DNA of 64,000 nucleotides from Ferruginibacter sp. HRS2-29 (GTDB lineage: Bacteria; Bacteroidota; Bacteroidia; Chitinophagales; Chitinophagaceae), in the NCBI RefSeq assembly GCF_024343615.1, contig NZ_RJUB01000002.1, positions 86,205 through 150,204 on the forward strand, written 5' to 3'. Positions 51,795 to 60,456 of the stretch are shown here, in pieces (positions within the stretch are counted from its first letter, which is position 1; every line of letters begins with the position of its first letter). Under the pieces are notes generated by a model. It did not search any database and had not been told where the DNA came from. It saw only the letters and a program-made list of their open reading frames with translations. The position numbers were made by a program, and so were the translations under genes.

Positions 51795-53561
51795 TTAGTT
51801 TACTGCTGCAGTACCGTTTGTTTGCCTGAATTGTAAATAATTAAGATTGAACCCGCCTTTGACTGCAAGCACACGCAGACGGTTCCAGCCTTTATTCAGT
51901 GAAATATTTTTTATCGTGCTGGTTGCCCAACGCTGATCTTCCCCGGTATTGGGTAAAACGATGTTTTCGCCGGCAGCCAAATCGTTTACCAGTAGTTGAA
52001 GGCGCCCATCGGCCAGTTTGGAAGCGGAGCGTACGTTTACATCGAAAGTGCCGTTTTGCGGACTGTAAATGGTGTACTGCATCCATTCGCCATCCTGTAT
52101 CCAGCCAACGTTGTAACCGTTTGTTACAGAATCGGTGCAGGCTTCAATATCAACACCTTCGTTGCGGTACTGGTGGCCGCTGTTCCATTCCTGGTGACGG
52201 GTATCTTCTACCCAGTACGTGGCGGAATCCTTATCGTGGTAAGCAAGGCCGCTGCGACCGAGGTCATAATCGGAAGCAAAAAGAACCGCGTCATTTTTTA
52301 CAGAAAAATCCTTGTAAGGGATGACATCCCAGGTGCCGGTTTGCCTGATGAGGGCATCGGTTACGTTCTTATTGTAAATGTTGTTGCTGATCTTTGTTGC
52401 CGAAGCGTATTCCATCAAACCCGCCAAAGCCTCTTCAGGGGTAGGTTTCGGTCCCTGATCTTTCCAGTAGTTCAATATTTTACGATAGCCTGGATTTATT
52501 TTTACCTGCAAAGGGTTGTTCGGCCCCGATTTTTTCAATGGCCACAATGCCCAGCCGATCTTATTGCGTTCTACCATCGCCAATGTTTCCGTCATCCATG
52601 AATTGGAGTTCTCGCCGCTTTCGCCGAGCCAGATCGGTACATTATATTGAGTGCGGTAATCGAGAAATTTTTGGATGGAGCCATCGCTGGTATTGTTCCA
52701 GTATTTGTGAAAACTTAACACCATATTATTGTCCCATAAAGGAAAAATGCCTGCATAATTATTACCCCAGCAATTGCCTTCGATGATGATGATATGCTTT
52801 TTATCAACCTTGCGGATAGCTGTGGTAAGGTCTACATATAATTTTCGGAGCGGTGCGTTCTCTGTCTCGGCACAGCCGTTTTTATCAGCAGCATCCTGAA
52901 AGCCATAGTTGGGCTCATTGATCAGGTCGTAAGCGCCGATCCATTCTTCATTGGCATAGCGGGCAGCCAGCTTTTCCCACAGAGCGATCGTTTTTTGTTG
53001 GTTCTGTTGGCTTTTCCATAAATGAGGAGTTGAAGTATCCCTGTCGGAAATGGCGATATCGTTTCCTTGTCCGCCGGGTGCGGCGTGAAGGTCGAGGATG
53101 AGGTAGATCTTATTGGCTTTGCACCAGCTGAGCAGGCTATCGGTCATCCTGAAGCCTTTTTCTATCCAGGTCTGTTTACCGGCAACCGGTTCTTTTTCTA
53201 TGGGTAAAGTATAAAGGTTGTAATGCATGGGAAGGCGGATGGAGTTGAAGCCCCATGCGGCCATTGAATCCACATCTGCTTTTGTGCAATGATTGGCGAG
53301 CCATGCGTCGTAAAATTTCTGTGCGCCTTTTTCGCCAACCAGGTCGGTGATATTCCGCCTGATATCATGTTGCGTAGCGGCAAAACCTGAAAGCTGCATC
53401 ATATAAGGTTCCTGCAGCATCCAGCCGCCAAGGCCCATGCCCCGCAAAATGATCTCCTGGCCCCTACCGTTTTTGATAGCGGGGCCATCGGCTTTTAAGA
53501 AGCCCTGGCTTTTTGAAGTGATGCCGGCAAGCAGCAGCATTGAAATTATGAAGTAACGCAT
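51795..53561 (-). CDS. GH5 enzyme with C-terminal CBM6
   Basis: A 588-residue protein with a signal peptide (ending near TSKSQG, residue 19). GH5 motifs: LRGMGLGGWMLQEPYMMQ, SIRLPMHYNLYTLP, LILDLHAAPGGQGND, YDLINEPNYGFQDA (acid/base Glu near 213), SFHKYWNN and WLGESGENSNSW (nucleophile Glu near 315). The C-terminal 150 residues (GVDIEACTDSVTNGYNVGWIQDGEWMQYTI ... WNRLRVLAVKGGFNLNYLQF, given in parts) are a CBM6. Family 5 members in such loci cut beta-1,3 or beta-1,6 glucan; the exact subfamily I cannot assign. Confidence 0.9.
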   Translation of the reverse strand: MRYFIISMLLLAGITSKSQGFLKADGPAIKNGRGQEIILRGMGLGGWMLQEPYMMQLSGFAATQHDIRRNITDLVGEKGAQKFYDAWLANHCTKADVDSMAAWGFNSIRLPMHYNLYTLPIEKEPVAGKQTWIEKGFRMTDSLLSWCKANKIYLILDLHAAPGGQGNDIAISDRDTSTPHLWKSQQNQQKTIALWEKLAARYANEEWIGAYDLINEPNYGFQDAADKNGCAETENAPLRKLYVDLTTAIRKVDKKHIIIIEGNCWGNNYAGIFPLWDNNMVLSFHKYWNNTSDGSIQKFLDYRTQYNVPIWLGESGENSNSWMTETLAMVERNKIGWALWPLKKSGPNNPLQVKINPGYRKILNYWKDQGPKPTPEEALAGLMEYASATKISNNIYNKNVTDALIRQTGTWDVIPYKDFSVKNDAVLFASDYDLGRSGLAYHDKDSATYWVEDTRHQEWNSGHQYRNEGVDIEACTDSVTNGYNVGWIQDGEWMQYTIYSPQNGTFDVNVRSASKLADGRLQLLVNDLAAGENIVLPNTGEDQRWATSTIKNISLNKGWNRLRVLAVKGGFNLNYLQFRQTNGTAAVN

Positions 53562-53603
53562 TGTAAAAAAGGCTCGATATAAAAAGTATTTCAGTGAATA
53601 AAA

Positions 53604-53627
53604 GGGTGGATATATACATATCCACCC
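53604..53627. repeat. PUL intercistronic hairpin 1
   Basis: GGGTGGATAT, ATAC loop, ATATCCACCC, between GH16 and GH5-CBM6; on the transcribed minus strand it is followed by CTTTTATT, so partial termination is possible. Confidence 0.75.
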
Positions 53628-53660
53628 CGATGATTGCCATGATTGCCGAAGTGAGAAAAT

Positions 53661-54518
53661 TTACCTGTTCATTTTATAAACTCTTACATAGTCTACGACC
53701 ATGGAAGCAGGAAAAACTGTATCGTCTATGCCTTGAGCGCCGCCCCAATTGCCGCCAACTGCTATATTTAGCAACAGGTGAAATCTTTTGTCGAATGGCC
53801 AGGAAGCAAATCCAAGCCCGTCGTTGGTAAATGTAAAAATCAGGTTATCGTCGTAGTAGCCCCTCACTGCGTAAGGAGTCCAGTCTACGCGGTATTTATG
53901 AAAATCAGAAATTGCCGTAGGTATGGTTATCGTACTTGTTTTCTGCGTATTGATCGTAAAGTTGTATTTCTGGGTGTGGGTGCTGAAGTGAACCACATTC
54001 GGGTCGTATCCAACATGCTCCATGATATCAATTTCGCCGGAAGCCGGCCATGCGCCATATACCCAGTCTGTTGGCAGCATCCAGATAGCCGGCCATGTGC
54101 CTTTGCCTGCGGGGAGTTTCGCCCTTATTTCCGCACGGCCATATAAAAAATCGCCTAAATTTTTCGACAGCAACCTTGCGGAGCTGTAGTTCCTGTTTCC
54201 GGAAGTTTCTTTTTTTGCTGTGATGGTGAGCACGCCATTGGCTACGCTCGCATTGTCTAAACTATTAGTGTAATTCTGCTGTTCATTATTTCCCCATCCT
54301 GAACCACCAAGATCATAAAACCAGTTGTTGGGATCAGGTGCGCCTGTGTAATTAAAGTCTTCCGACCAGACAGGAGTGGTTTCAAAAGTCCAGCCCGAAT
54401 CCACAGGTGCTGTAAATACCGGCGGAACGTATGGTGGTAGCGTACTTTCTGACTTTTTGCTGCAAGAGGAGCTTGCGAAAAGGGTGTACAATAGCATACC
54501 CAGGATGAGTTTCTTCAT
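53661..54518 (-). CDS. GH16 beta-glucanase lipoprotein
   Basis: A 285-residue lipoprotein (signal ending SSSC, Cys19). GH16 domain: WSEDFNYTGAPDPNNW, GWGNNEQQNYT, YGRAEIRAKLPAGKGTWPAIWML and GEIDIMEHVG with the catalytic Glu residues near 155-160; ends MVVDYVRVYKMNR. It should be the surface endo-glucanase that starts degradation. A second GH16 closes the operon. Confidence 0.93.
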   Translation of the reverse strand: MKKLILGMLLYTLFASSSCSKKSESTLPPYVPPVFTAPVDSGWTFETTPVWSEDFNYTGAPDPNNWFYDLGGSGWGNNEQQNYTNSLDNASVANGVLTITAKKETSGNRNYSSARLLSKNLGDFLYGRAEIRAKLPAGKGTWPAIWMLPTDWVYGAWPASGEIDIMEHVGYDPNVVHFSTHTQKYNFTINTQKTSTITIPTAISDFHKYRVDWTPYAVRGYYDDNLIFTFTNDGLGFASWPFDKRFHLLLNIAVGGNWGGAQGIDDTVFPASMVVDYVRVYKMNR

Positions 54519-54531
54519 GGTCGTTAGTTTA

Positions 54532-54560
54532 AGCAGCCCCGCTATTGGGGCGGGGCTGCT
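54532..54560. repeat. PUL intercistronic hairpin 2
   Basis: AGCAGCCCCG and CGGGGCTGCT (10-bp arms) around a 9-base loop, between the glycan-binding lipoprotein and GH16. No T-tract on the minus strand. Confidence 0.78.
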
Positions 54561-54574
54561 ATTTTAATATGATC

Positions 54575-55504
54575 TTACTGAGCTTTTAATTTCAAATACC
54601 AGGCGTTACCGGTTTCGGTACCCTGCACCCTCAGATACATTGTTGTAGGAGTAATGTTGAGGATCTCGTAATCTTTCAATACTGCGCCATAACCAATAAA
54701 GGTTGAGGTGCCGGCAAGTTTGATAACGGTTTGAGTAGAATTGCTGGCTGCAATACCGGAGCTGGCAGGAGTCAGTTCGAAAGCGGACGTTCCACCACCA
54801 TAAGTATAACAAGCTTCACCACCTGTCGCAGGAATGCCTGGCAAAGTAGTCAGGGAACCTGTTTTAGTGAATGCGCCATCAGGAGTAGTTACCTGTAAAG
54901 TATAACCAGTACCAACTTTTGAGAATTTGTAAGAAGCAGTGTAGAAGCAATTGCAGCAAGCAACTTTTTCATTTACACCGGCAGACCACCAGTCTGGTCC
55001 TGAAGAACCGCTCCATGGACCAACACCCATGTGTCCTGCAACAGATTTATCAACGTTCCATGTTTTATCGGCGTCATTGGTAAGATTGGTTACGAGGGCT
55101 GGACTTGGTTCAAACTTAGTATATACAGTAACAGTTTGAGTTACGGTAGATGTAACCAGGCCACCCTTACCGTACGCTTTACCAGTGATGGTATACGTGA
55201 AAAGGCCGTTTTTGGTGTAGCGGTGTGTAGCGGTGTTTCCTGCAGGAAGTACTTCGAAATCTTCTGCGTTGGAAGCGTCCCAATCAACCCTGTAAGAAAT
55301 ACCATTTTTACCGGTTAAAGTGATTTTTACATTACCGGTGCTATCACCATTTGGATGAGTAGCATCTTTACCAACAACGGTTGCGGTAAGTACAAGATCA
55401 GATGGAGCTGTAATTTCACCCATCTGGTAAGAGTCATTTTTACAGCTGCTAAAAGCCAGCATGATAGCACCGGCACCCAGCATAGTTTTAAAAATATTTT
55501 TCAT
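54575..55504 (-). CDS. Surface glycan-binding-type lipoprotein with PKD-like domain
   Basis: A 309-residue lipoprotein (signal ending FSSC, Cys21). A PKD-like domain at about residues 35-130 (VKITLTGKNGISYRVDWDAS ... HRYTKNGLFTYTITGKA) leads to a C-terminal domain rich in aromatic residues (WSGSSGPDWWSAGVNEK) and with the cysteine cluster CCNCF near 185. Position directly after susD, and size, match the third lipoprotein of glucan loci that binds the polysaccharide at the surface. No catalytic residues are visible. Confidence 0.85.
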   Translation of the reverse strand: MKNIFKTMLGAGAIMLAFSSCKNDSYQMGEITAPSDLVLTATVVGKDATHPNGDSTGNVKITLTGKNGISYRVDWDASNAEDFEVLPAGNTATHRYTKNGLFTYTITGKAYGKGGLVTSTVTQTVTVYTKFEPSPALVTNLTNDADKTWNVDKSVAGHMGVGPWSGSSGPDWWSAGVNEKVACCNCFYTASYKFSKVGTGYTLQVTTPDGAFTKTGSLTTLPGIPATGGEACYTYGGGTSAFELTPASSGIAASNSTQTVIKLAGTSTFIGYGAVLKDYEILNITPTTMYLRVQGTETGNAWYLKLKAQ

Positions 55505-55533
55505 TTTTTTATTTTTTAAAGTATGTAAATAGG

Positions 55534-55561
55534 GCTGTAGCGAAGAGGTCTCCGCTACAGC
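55534..55561. repeat. PUL intercistronic hairpin 3
   Basis: GCTGTAGCG and CGCTACAGC (9-bp arms), loop of 10, between susD and the glycan-binding lipoprotein. Confidence 0.75.
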
Positions 55562-55574
55562 ATTCTATAATTAT

Positions 55575-57089
55575 TTATTGATAACCTGGGTTTTGAACAA
55601 GCAATGTACCAGCCAATTCACGTTCTGGGATTGGAAGGACCTCGCTTTTGCCAGCTACAAATCCTCTGCTACCCAAAGCGGCAGCAGCGTCACCCCACCT
55701 TACAAGATCAAAGAACCGGTGGCCTTCAGCAGCAAGTTCGAGCCTGCGTTCCAGTTTGATAGCAGCAAGGCTAACCGGAACGGATGGCAAACCAACCCTT
55801 GCCCTTACAGCATCCAGCAGCGCCTGAGCACGAGCACCTGTAGCGCCCAATGCTTCAGCTTCCATCAGGTAAGTATCAGCCAGGCGGATGATATAACTGT
55901 CTTGCTGGAAGTTCAATTCCCTTGTACCAGCACCGGTAGTGATATCGGATGGGTTAGGAAGGAATTTTTTCACGAAGTAACCTGTGTTCTGGTAACCTGC
56001 CACGTATTGAACCTGCCCGAGATCAGCATATTTTTTGGCATCAAATACAGTGGCTGTGAACCTTGGATCGTCTTTGATAACATTATAGAAAGCGTCGGTA
56101 AATACGTTGAAGCTCCATCCACCGGTGTAGATGTCCGGTGCCAGGGGAGAGATCCTGTTGTAGCTACGTGGGCCAACCATCTGGTTCACGCTGTTTCCTT
56201 CATCGGCACTGCCACCCCAGAAGCCCCAGTCTGCATTACTTGCATTGGTGTGGGTAACTTCAAGAATAGATTCGCTGTTGAACTTGTTGGAGAATACCCA
56301 AAGGTTTGCAAAGTTGGGCAGCAGGGAATAGCCGAAAGGGCTTACACCACCCGGAGTTCCGTTTACCAAAGCAAACTGTGCAGCAGCTTCTGGTTTTTTA
56401 TTTTCATACAGATAAACTTTTCCGAGCATTGCTGTTGCAGCACCTTTGCTGTAACGGCCACCTTCTGAGCTGGTATTGATGCTGGCAGGAAGATTTGGAA
56501 TCGCTTCTGTAAGATCTTTTTCGATCTGACGGTAAACTGAATCCGGAGAAGACTGTTTGATAGAATAGATATCAGACGTAACCACTGCTTGCAGGAGTAG
56601 TGGAACGTTTTTGAACATCCTCACCAGGTTGAAATAGTAAGTAGCCCTGAGCGCTTTTGCCTCAGCGATATACCTGTCTTTCAAAGCGGCATCCATGGTA
56701 GTGTTTCCAATTTTGGAGAGCAGAACATTTGCCCTGAAAATACCCTGGTAATGATCGCCCCAGTAGCTTCCCGGCATTGTTTGCGCATTGATGGTGTGTT
56801 TGGAGAAGCCCTGGATACCAGCGCCATCCGTTTCACCACCCCCACCTGCATACTGGTCGTCGGAACCGGCATTCATGAAAGTGATCATGTTTTCAAACCC
56901 ACCTGAATTTTTACGCAATACATCGTAGGTGGCGATCAGGCCGGAAAACGCCTGTTTCTGGTCAGCATAATAGTTTTCGGTCAGGAAAACCCCTTTCGGT
57001 TCCAGTTCTACAAAACTCTTTTTGCACGAAGTCAACGCCAGCATCGCAGCTACGGAGAGGACTGTGCCCGAGATGAATATTTTTTTCAT
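55575..57089 (-). CDS. SusD/RagB family glycan-binding lipoprotein
   Basis: A 504-residue lipoprotein from ATG 57089 (MKKIFISGTVLSVAAMLALTSC, Cys22). The RagB/SusD fold is clear: SFVELEPKGVFLTENYYAD at the start, TPR-like helices with AEAKALRATYYFNLVRMFKNVPLL near residue 145, RLADTYLMEAEALGATGARAQALLDAVRARVGLP near 420 and ERRLELAAEGHRFFDLVRWG near 460 (given in parts). It forms the lid on the SusC channel. The start codon was chosen because of the signal peptide; an upstream ATT/ATG extension is not needed. Confidence 0.95.
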   Translation of the reverse strand: MKKIFISGTVLSVAAMLALTSCKKSFVELEPKGVFLTENYYADQKQAFSGLIATYDVLRKNSGGFENMITFMNAGSDDQYAGGGGETDGAGIQGFSKHTINAQTMPGSYWGDHYQGIFRANVLLSKIGNTTMDAALKDRYIAEAKALRATYYFNLVRMFKNVPLLLQAVVTSDIYSIKQSSPDSVYRQIEKDLTEAIPNLPASINTSSEGGRYSKGAATAMLGKVYLYENKKPEAAAQFALVNGTPGGVSPFGYSLLPNFANLWVFSNKFNSESILEVTHTNASNADWGFWGGSADEGNSVNQMVGPRSYNRISPLAPDIYTGGWSFNVFTDAFYNVIKDDPRFTATVFDAKKYADLGQVQYVAGYQNTGYFVKKFLPNPSDITTGAGTRELNFQQDSYIIRLADTYLMEAEALGATGARAQALLDAVRARVGLPSVPVSLAAIKLERRLELAAEGHRFFDLVRWGDAAAALGSRGFVAGKSEVLPIPERELAGTLLVQNPGYQ

Positions 57090-57139
57090 TTTTTTAAAAT
57101 TTAATTGTTCTTGAATGATCAAGCTGGTTGGTTTGAGGG

Positions 57140-60100
57140 TTAAAAAGTGATCTGTGCGCCCACTATGAATGAACGTGCCTGAGGGTAGAAGCCTTTGTCT
57201 ACACCGAATACTCCGCCACCAATTTCAGGATCGTATCCTGTGTAGTCGGTCAGTGTTGCAAGATTTTCTCCTGTCAGGTACAAACGCAATTTTGTTAGCC
57301 CAAGTTTGCTTAATGTTTTGTTGGTGTACGTATAACCGATCTGAACAACTTTCAGACGGATATAATCACCTTTTTCAAGATAGAAATCAGACATTTTGGT
57401 AAAGTTACCATTGGTGTCATCATTGGTCAGGCGAGGGTAAGTGTTGGAAGTTCCTTCACCAGTCCAGCGGCCCAGCGCTTTTGTCTGCCAGTTGCCTTCA
57501 GCCACATCCAGCCTGCGAAGACCCTGGAAGATCTTGTTGCCTGCAGCACCCTGTGCAAATACCATCAGGTCAAATCCTTTCCATGCAGCTGTTACAGTAG
57601 CACCGAAGGTTACTTTTGGAATGTTGGTACCAAGGAAAACCCTGTCAGCTTCAGTGATAGAACCGTCTCCATTGGTATCTACCCAACGGAAGTCACCTGG
57701 CCTTGCACCCGGCTGAATAACACCACCATTTTTGTCTTTGTAGTTATCGATATCAGCCTGATTCTGGAAGATACCGTTTGTTTTGTAACCAAAGAAAGAG
57801 TTGTAAGATTGACCAACCTGGGTCCTGGTAACGTTACCCATTGACTGGAAAGAAGCGTCACCACCGATGAAAGGAGCGTCCGTGTTGATGAAGGTAACCT
57901 TGTTTTTCAGGAATGAAACGTTACCGTTTGCACCTAAGCTAAGCCCGTTGGCGTATTTCTGGCGCCAGCCTAGTTCAACTTCAAGGCCTTTATTTTCCAT
58001 ATCAGCGATGTTAGCGGACGGAGATGCAGCAACACCAACATAGCCAGGTATTTGAACTTCGCGAAGTATACCCGAAGTCTTCTTGTTGAAGATCTCCATG
58101 GTCAAAGAAAAATTGTTGAAGATCTGAGCGTCGAAACCGAAGTTGGCCTGAGTTGTTTCTTCCCAAGCAAGATCCGGGTTATCAAGCGTAAGAGGAGCAT
58201 AACCACCATTGATGGCTCCACCAACAGTGTAGTTGAATCCACCGACAACGGTAGAAAGATACCTGAAGTTGCCGATCTGATCGTTACCAACCTTACCGTA
58301 ACCACCCCTTAATTTCAGGGAGTTTACATATTTATTAGCTGTCCAGAAGTTTTCTTTAGACAGTACCCAACCTAGTGAACCTGAAGGGAACACACCATAT
58401 TTGTTGTTAGAACCGAACCTTGTGGAACCATCACGACGGAGGATACCGGTGAAGAGGTATTTTTCCTGGAAGTTATAGTTCACACGACCGAATAAAGAAG
58501 CTACTTTATGCACAACGAAATCGCTGGCACCCGCAGTTACTTTATCAGCAGTAGTTGCAAAGTTGAAAGAAGCCTGTTGGTAGTCATTCACCGGAAGGTC
58601 TTTTATGCCGATACCCTGGCCTCCGCCATTGTTGTCAACATAAGCTCCCTGGCCCAGCAATACGCTGAAGTCGTGGTCGCCGATCTTGTCAGCATATTGA
58701 ACAGTGTTCTCAATGTTCCAGTTGAATGTATTGTTGGTGCCTTTTCCGATAGAGTTTACAGAATTGACGATAGTGGCGCTCAGGTAAAACGATGGGTTGA
58801 AGCCATAGTCTCCCCAATAAGCGATCTTACCACCAAATGTAGAACGCAACGTGATCTTTGAAGTGGGTTTAACTTCTACATAAGCATTACCGATGAAATC
58901 ATCAGACCAGTTGTAGTTACCCAGACGGGTAAGGATGTACGCTTTTGGATTGCTCATTTCCTGGCCAACGTTGTTGGATATACCATAAGGATAACCCTGG
59001 GCATTCCTGATCAGTTGAAGAGCAGGGTTGTTGTATGGCGCAGTTGCCAATACAGCCGGATCTGTAACGATCACCGGGGTGATCGGATCCAGGTTGATAG
59101 CAGAGCTCAGCGGACCACCAAATTCGCTGTTGGTATTACCAACGCCACGTGAATTCTGGTGTGTGTAACCGAAGGTCTGGCCAAAAGTTACATATTTGCC
59201 GATCTTGTGAGTAGAGTTAAGACGGAAAGTCTTTTTATTGTAATGAGAGATCTCAGGAGCAACGATACCTTCCTGGTCCTGCAGACCGAAAGAAGCGTAG
59301 AAAGTAGATTTGTCGTTACCGCCGCTGATGCTCAACTCGTGGTTAGAACGTTTGGCGTTGTTTTCGAAGATCTGGTCCTGCCAGTCCGTACCCTGACCAA
59401 ATATCGTTGGGTCAGCATATTTGGGGCTACCCCCACCGCCTACCAACCTTTCATTGATCAGCGTAGCATATTCGGTAGCATTCAGCAGGTCAAGTTTTTT
59501 TGCCGCCCTGGAAGTGCCATAAAAAGTATTGTAAGAAACAGAAATTTTACCGCCACGGCCTTTTTTGGTGGTTACCAGGATTACGCCTGTTGCCGCCCTT
59601 GTACCATAAATAGCAGCAGAAGTCGCATCTTTCAATACTTCGATAGATTCGATATCCGACTGGTTGAGATAACCGATAGCTCCCGGATCAACCACGATAC
59701 CATCTATAACATACAGAGGGTTGTTGTCGCCGAAAGTAGTTACACCCCTTACCCTTACGGTAGAAGCAGAACCAGGCTGACCAGCATTTTGTCCGATCAA
59801 AACACCTGAAACCCTACCCTGAAGTGTCTGTTCAAGACGACCGTTAGGAACGTTTTCGAGATCTTTTGCCCTTACACTGGAAATAGCGCCGGTAGTAACA
59901 CTCTTCTTCTGAGAGCCATAACCTACGTTTACTACTACTTCGTTCAAGGTGTTGTTGGTAGAAACAACGCTGAAGTCCTGGTTTCCAGCAGCACGGATAG
60001 TCCTTTCCTGGCTTTCCATGCCTGTGTAAGAAACTACCAGCGTAGAGCCGGCTTTTGGAACTGAAATAGAGTAATTACCCTGAGCATCTGTAGTAGTGGC

Positions 60101-60253
60101 CATGTTTGTGCCTTTTACAGAAACTGAAGCCCCGGCCAGTGGTTCACTGTTGGCCGAAGATAATACCCGCCCCGTAACCTGGAGCGTTTGTGCGAATACC
60201 TGACATACAGATAGCAGGACAAACACACATAGCAATAATGCTGTTTTTTTCAT
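57140..60253 (-). CDS. SusC/RagA family TonB-dependent outer membrane transporter
   Basis: A 1037-residue protein from ATG 60253 (MKKTALLLCVFVLLSVC), signal peptide ending VFAQ. An N-terminal carboxypeptidase-regulatory-like domain (VTGRVLSSANSEPLAGASVSVKGTN), then the SusC plug motif NEVVVNVGYGSQKKSVTTGAIS and the plug with GRVSGVLIGQNAGQPGSASTVRVRG and PLYVIDGIVVDPG; the rest is a 22-strand barrel ending FIVGAQITF. It imports oligosaccharides in a TonB-dependent way together with SusD. First gene of the PUL operon; the stop is 51 bp upstream of susD. Confidence 0.96.
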   Translation of the reverse strand: MKKTALLLCVFVLLSVCQVFAQTLQVTGRVLSSANSEPLAGASVSVKGTNMATTTDAQGNYSISVPKAGSTLVVSYTGMESQERTIRAAGNQDFSVVSTNNTLNEVVVNVGYGSQKKSVTTGAISSVRAKDLENVPNGRLEQTLQGRVSGVLIGQNAGQPGSASTVRVRGVTTFGDNNPLYVIDGIVVDPGAIGYLNQSDIESIEVLKDATSAAIYGTRAATGVILVTTKKGRGGKISVSYNTFYGTSRAAKKLDLLNATEYATLINERLVGGGGSPKYADPTIFGQGTDWQDQIFENNAKRSNHELSISGGNDKSTFYASFGLQDQEGIVAPEISHYNKKTFRLNSTHKIGKYVTFGQTFGYTHQNSRGVGNTNSEFGGPLSSAINLDPITPVIVTDPAVLATAPYNNPALQLIRNAQGYPYGISNNVGQEMSNPKAYILTRLGNYNWSDDFIGNAYVEVKPTSKITLRSTFGGKIAYWGDYGFNPSFYLSATIVNSVNSIGKGTNNTFNWNIENTVQYADKIGDHDFSVLLGQGAYVDNNGGGQGIGIKDLPVNDYQQASFNFATTADKVTAGASDFVVHKVASLFGRVNYNFQEKYLFTGILRRDGSTRFGSNNKYGVFPSGSLGWVLSKENFWTANKYVNSLKLRGGYGKVGNDQIGNFRYLSTVVGGFNYTVGGAINGGYAPLTLDNPDLAWEETTQANFGFDAQIFNNFSLTMEIFNKKTSGILREVQIPGYVGVAASPSANIADMENKGLEVELGWRQKYANGLSLGANGNVSFLKNKVTFINTDAPFIGGDASFQSMGNVTRTQVGQSYNSFFGYKTNGIFQNQADIDNYKDKNGGVIQPGARPGDFRWVDTNGDGSITEADRVFLGTNIPKVTFGATVTAAWKGFDLMVFAQGAAGNKIFQGLRRLDVAEGNWQTKALGRWTGEGTSNTYPRLTNDDTNGNFTKMSDFYLEKGDYIRLKVVQIGYTYTNKTLSKLGLTKLRLYLTGENLATLTDYTGYDPEIGGGVFGVDKGFYPQARSFIVGAQITF

Positions 60254-60307
60254 ATGCAATCGTTTAATGGTGAGTGAGTTCTTAATAAAAAGTTAATTAA
60301 GAGTTTG

Positions 60308-60315
60308 TAAATGTA
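60308..60315 (-). promoter_or_regulatory. Possible -7 box of susC
   Basis: Minus-strand TACATTTA matches TAnnTTTG in five of six fixed bases; TTTTTG lies 22 bp further upstream. Gives a leader of about 50 nt. Confidence 0.4.
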
Positions 60316-60349
60316 AGGACGGACTAAATACATTGCACAAAAATTTATA

Positions 60350-60419
60350 CATCACTACTACATCACCCTGCTCAAAAACCAGTATTTTCCACGTTTTTTA
60401 CCACTACATTACTACATCA
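60350..60419. promoter_or_regulatory. Direct repeat, candidate operator of the PUL regulator
   Basis: CATCACTACTACATCAC at 60350-60366 and CCACTACATTACTACATCA at 60401-60419, about 50 bp apart, share CACTAC and ACTACATCA. They lie between the divergent susC and regulator genes, upstream of the possible susC -33 box. Confidence 0.45.
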
Positions 60420-60456
60420 TTTTAATTTCTTATCTTTCACATCGATATTTTGCGAC

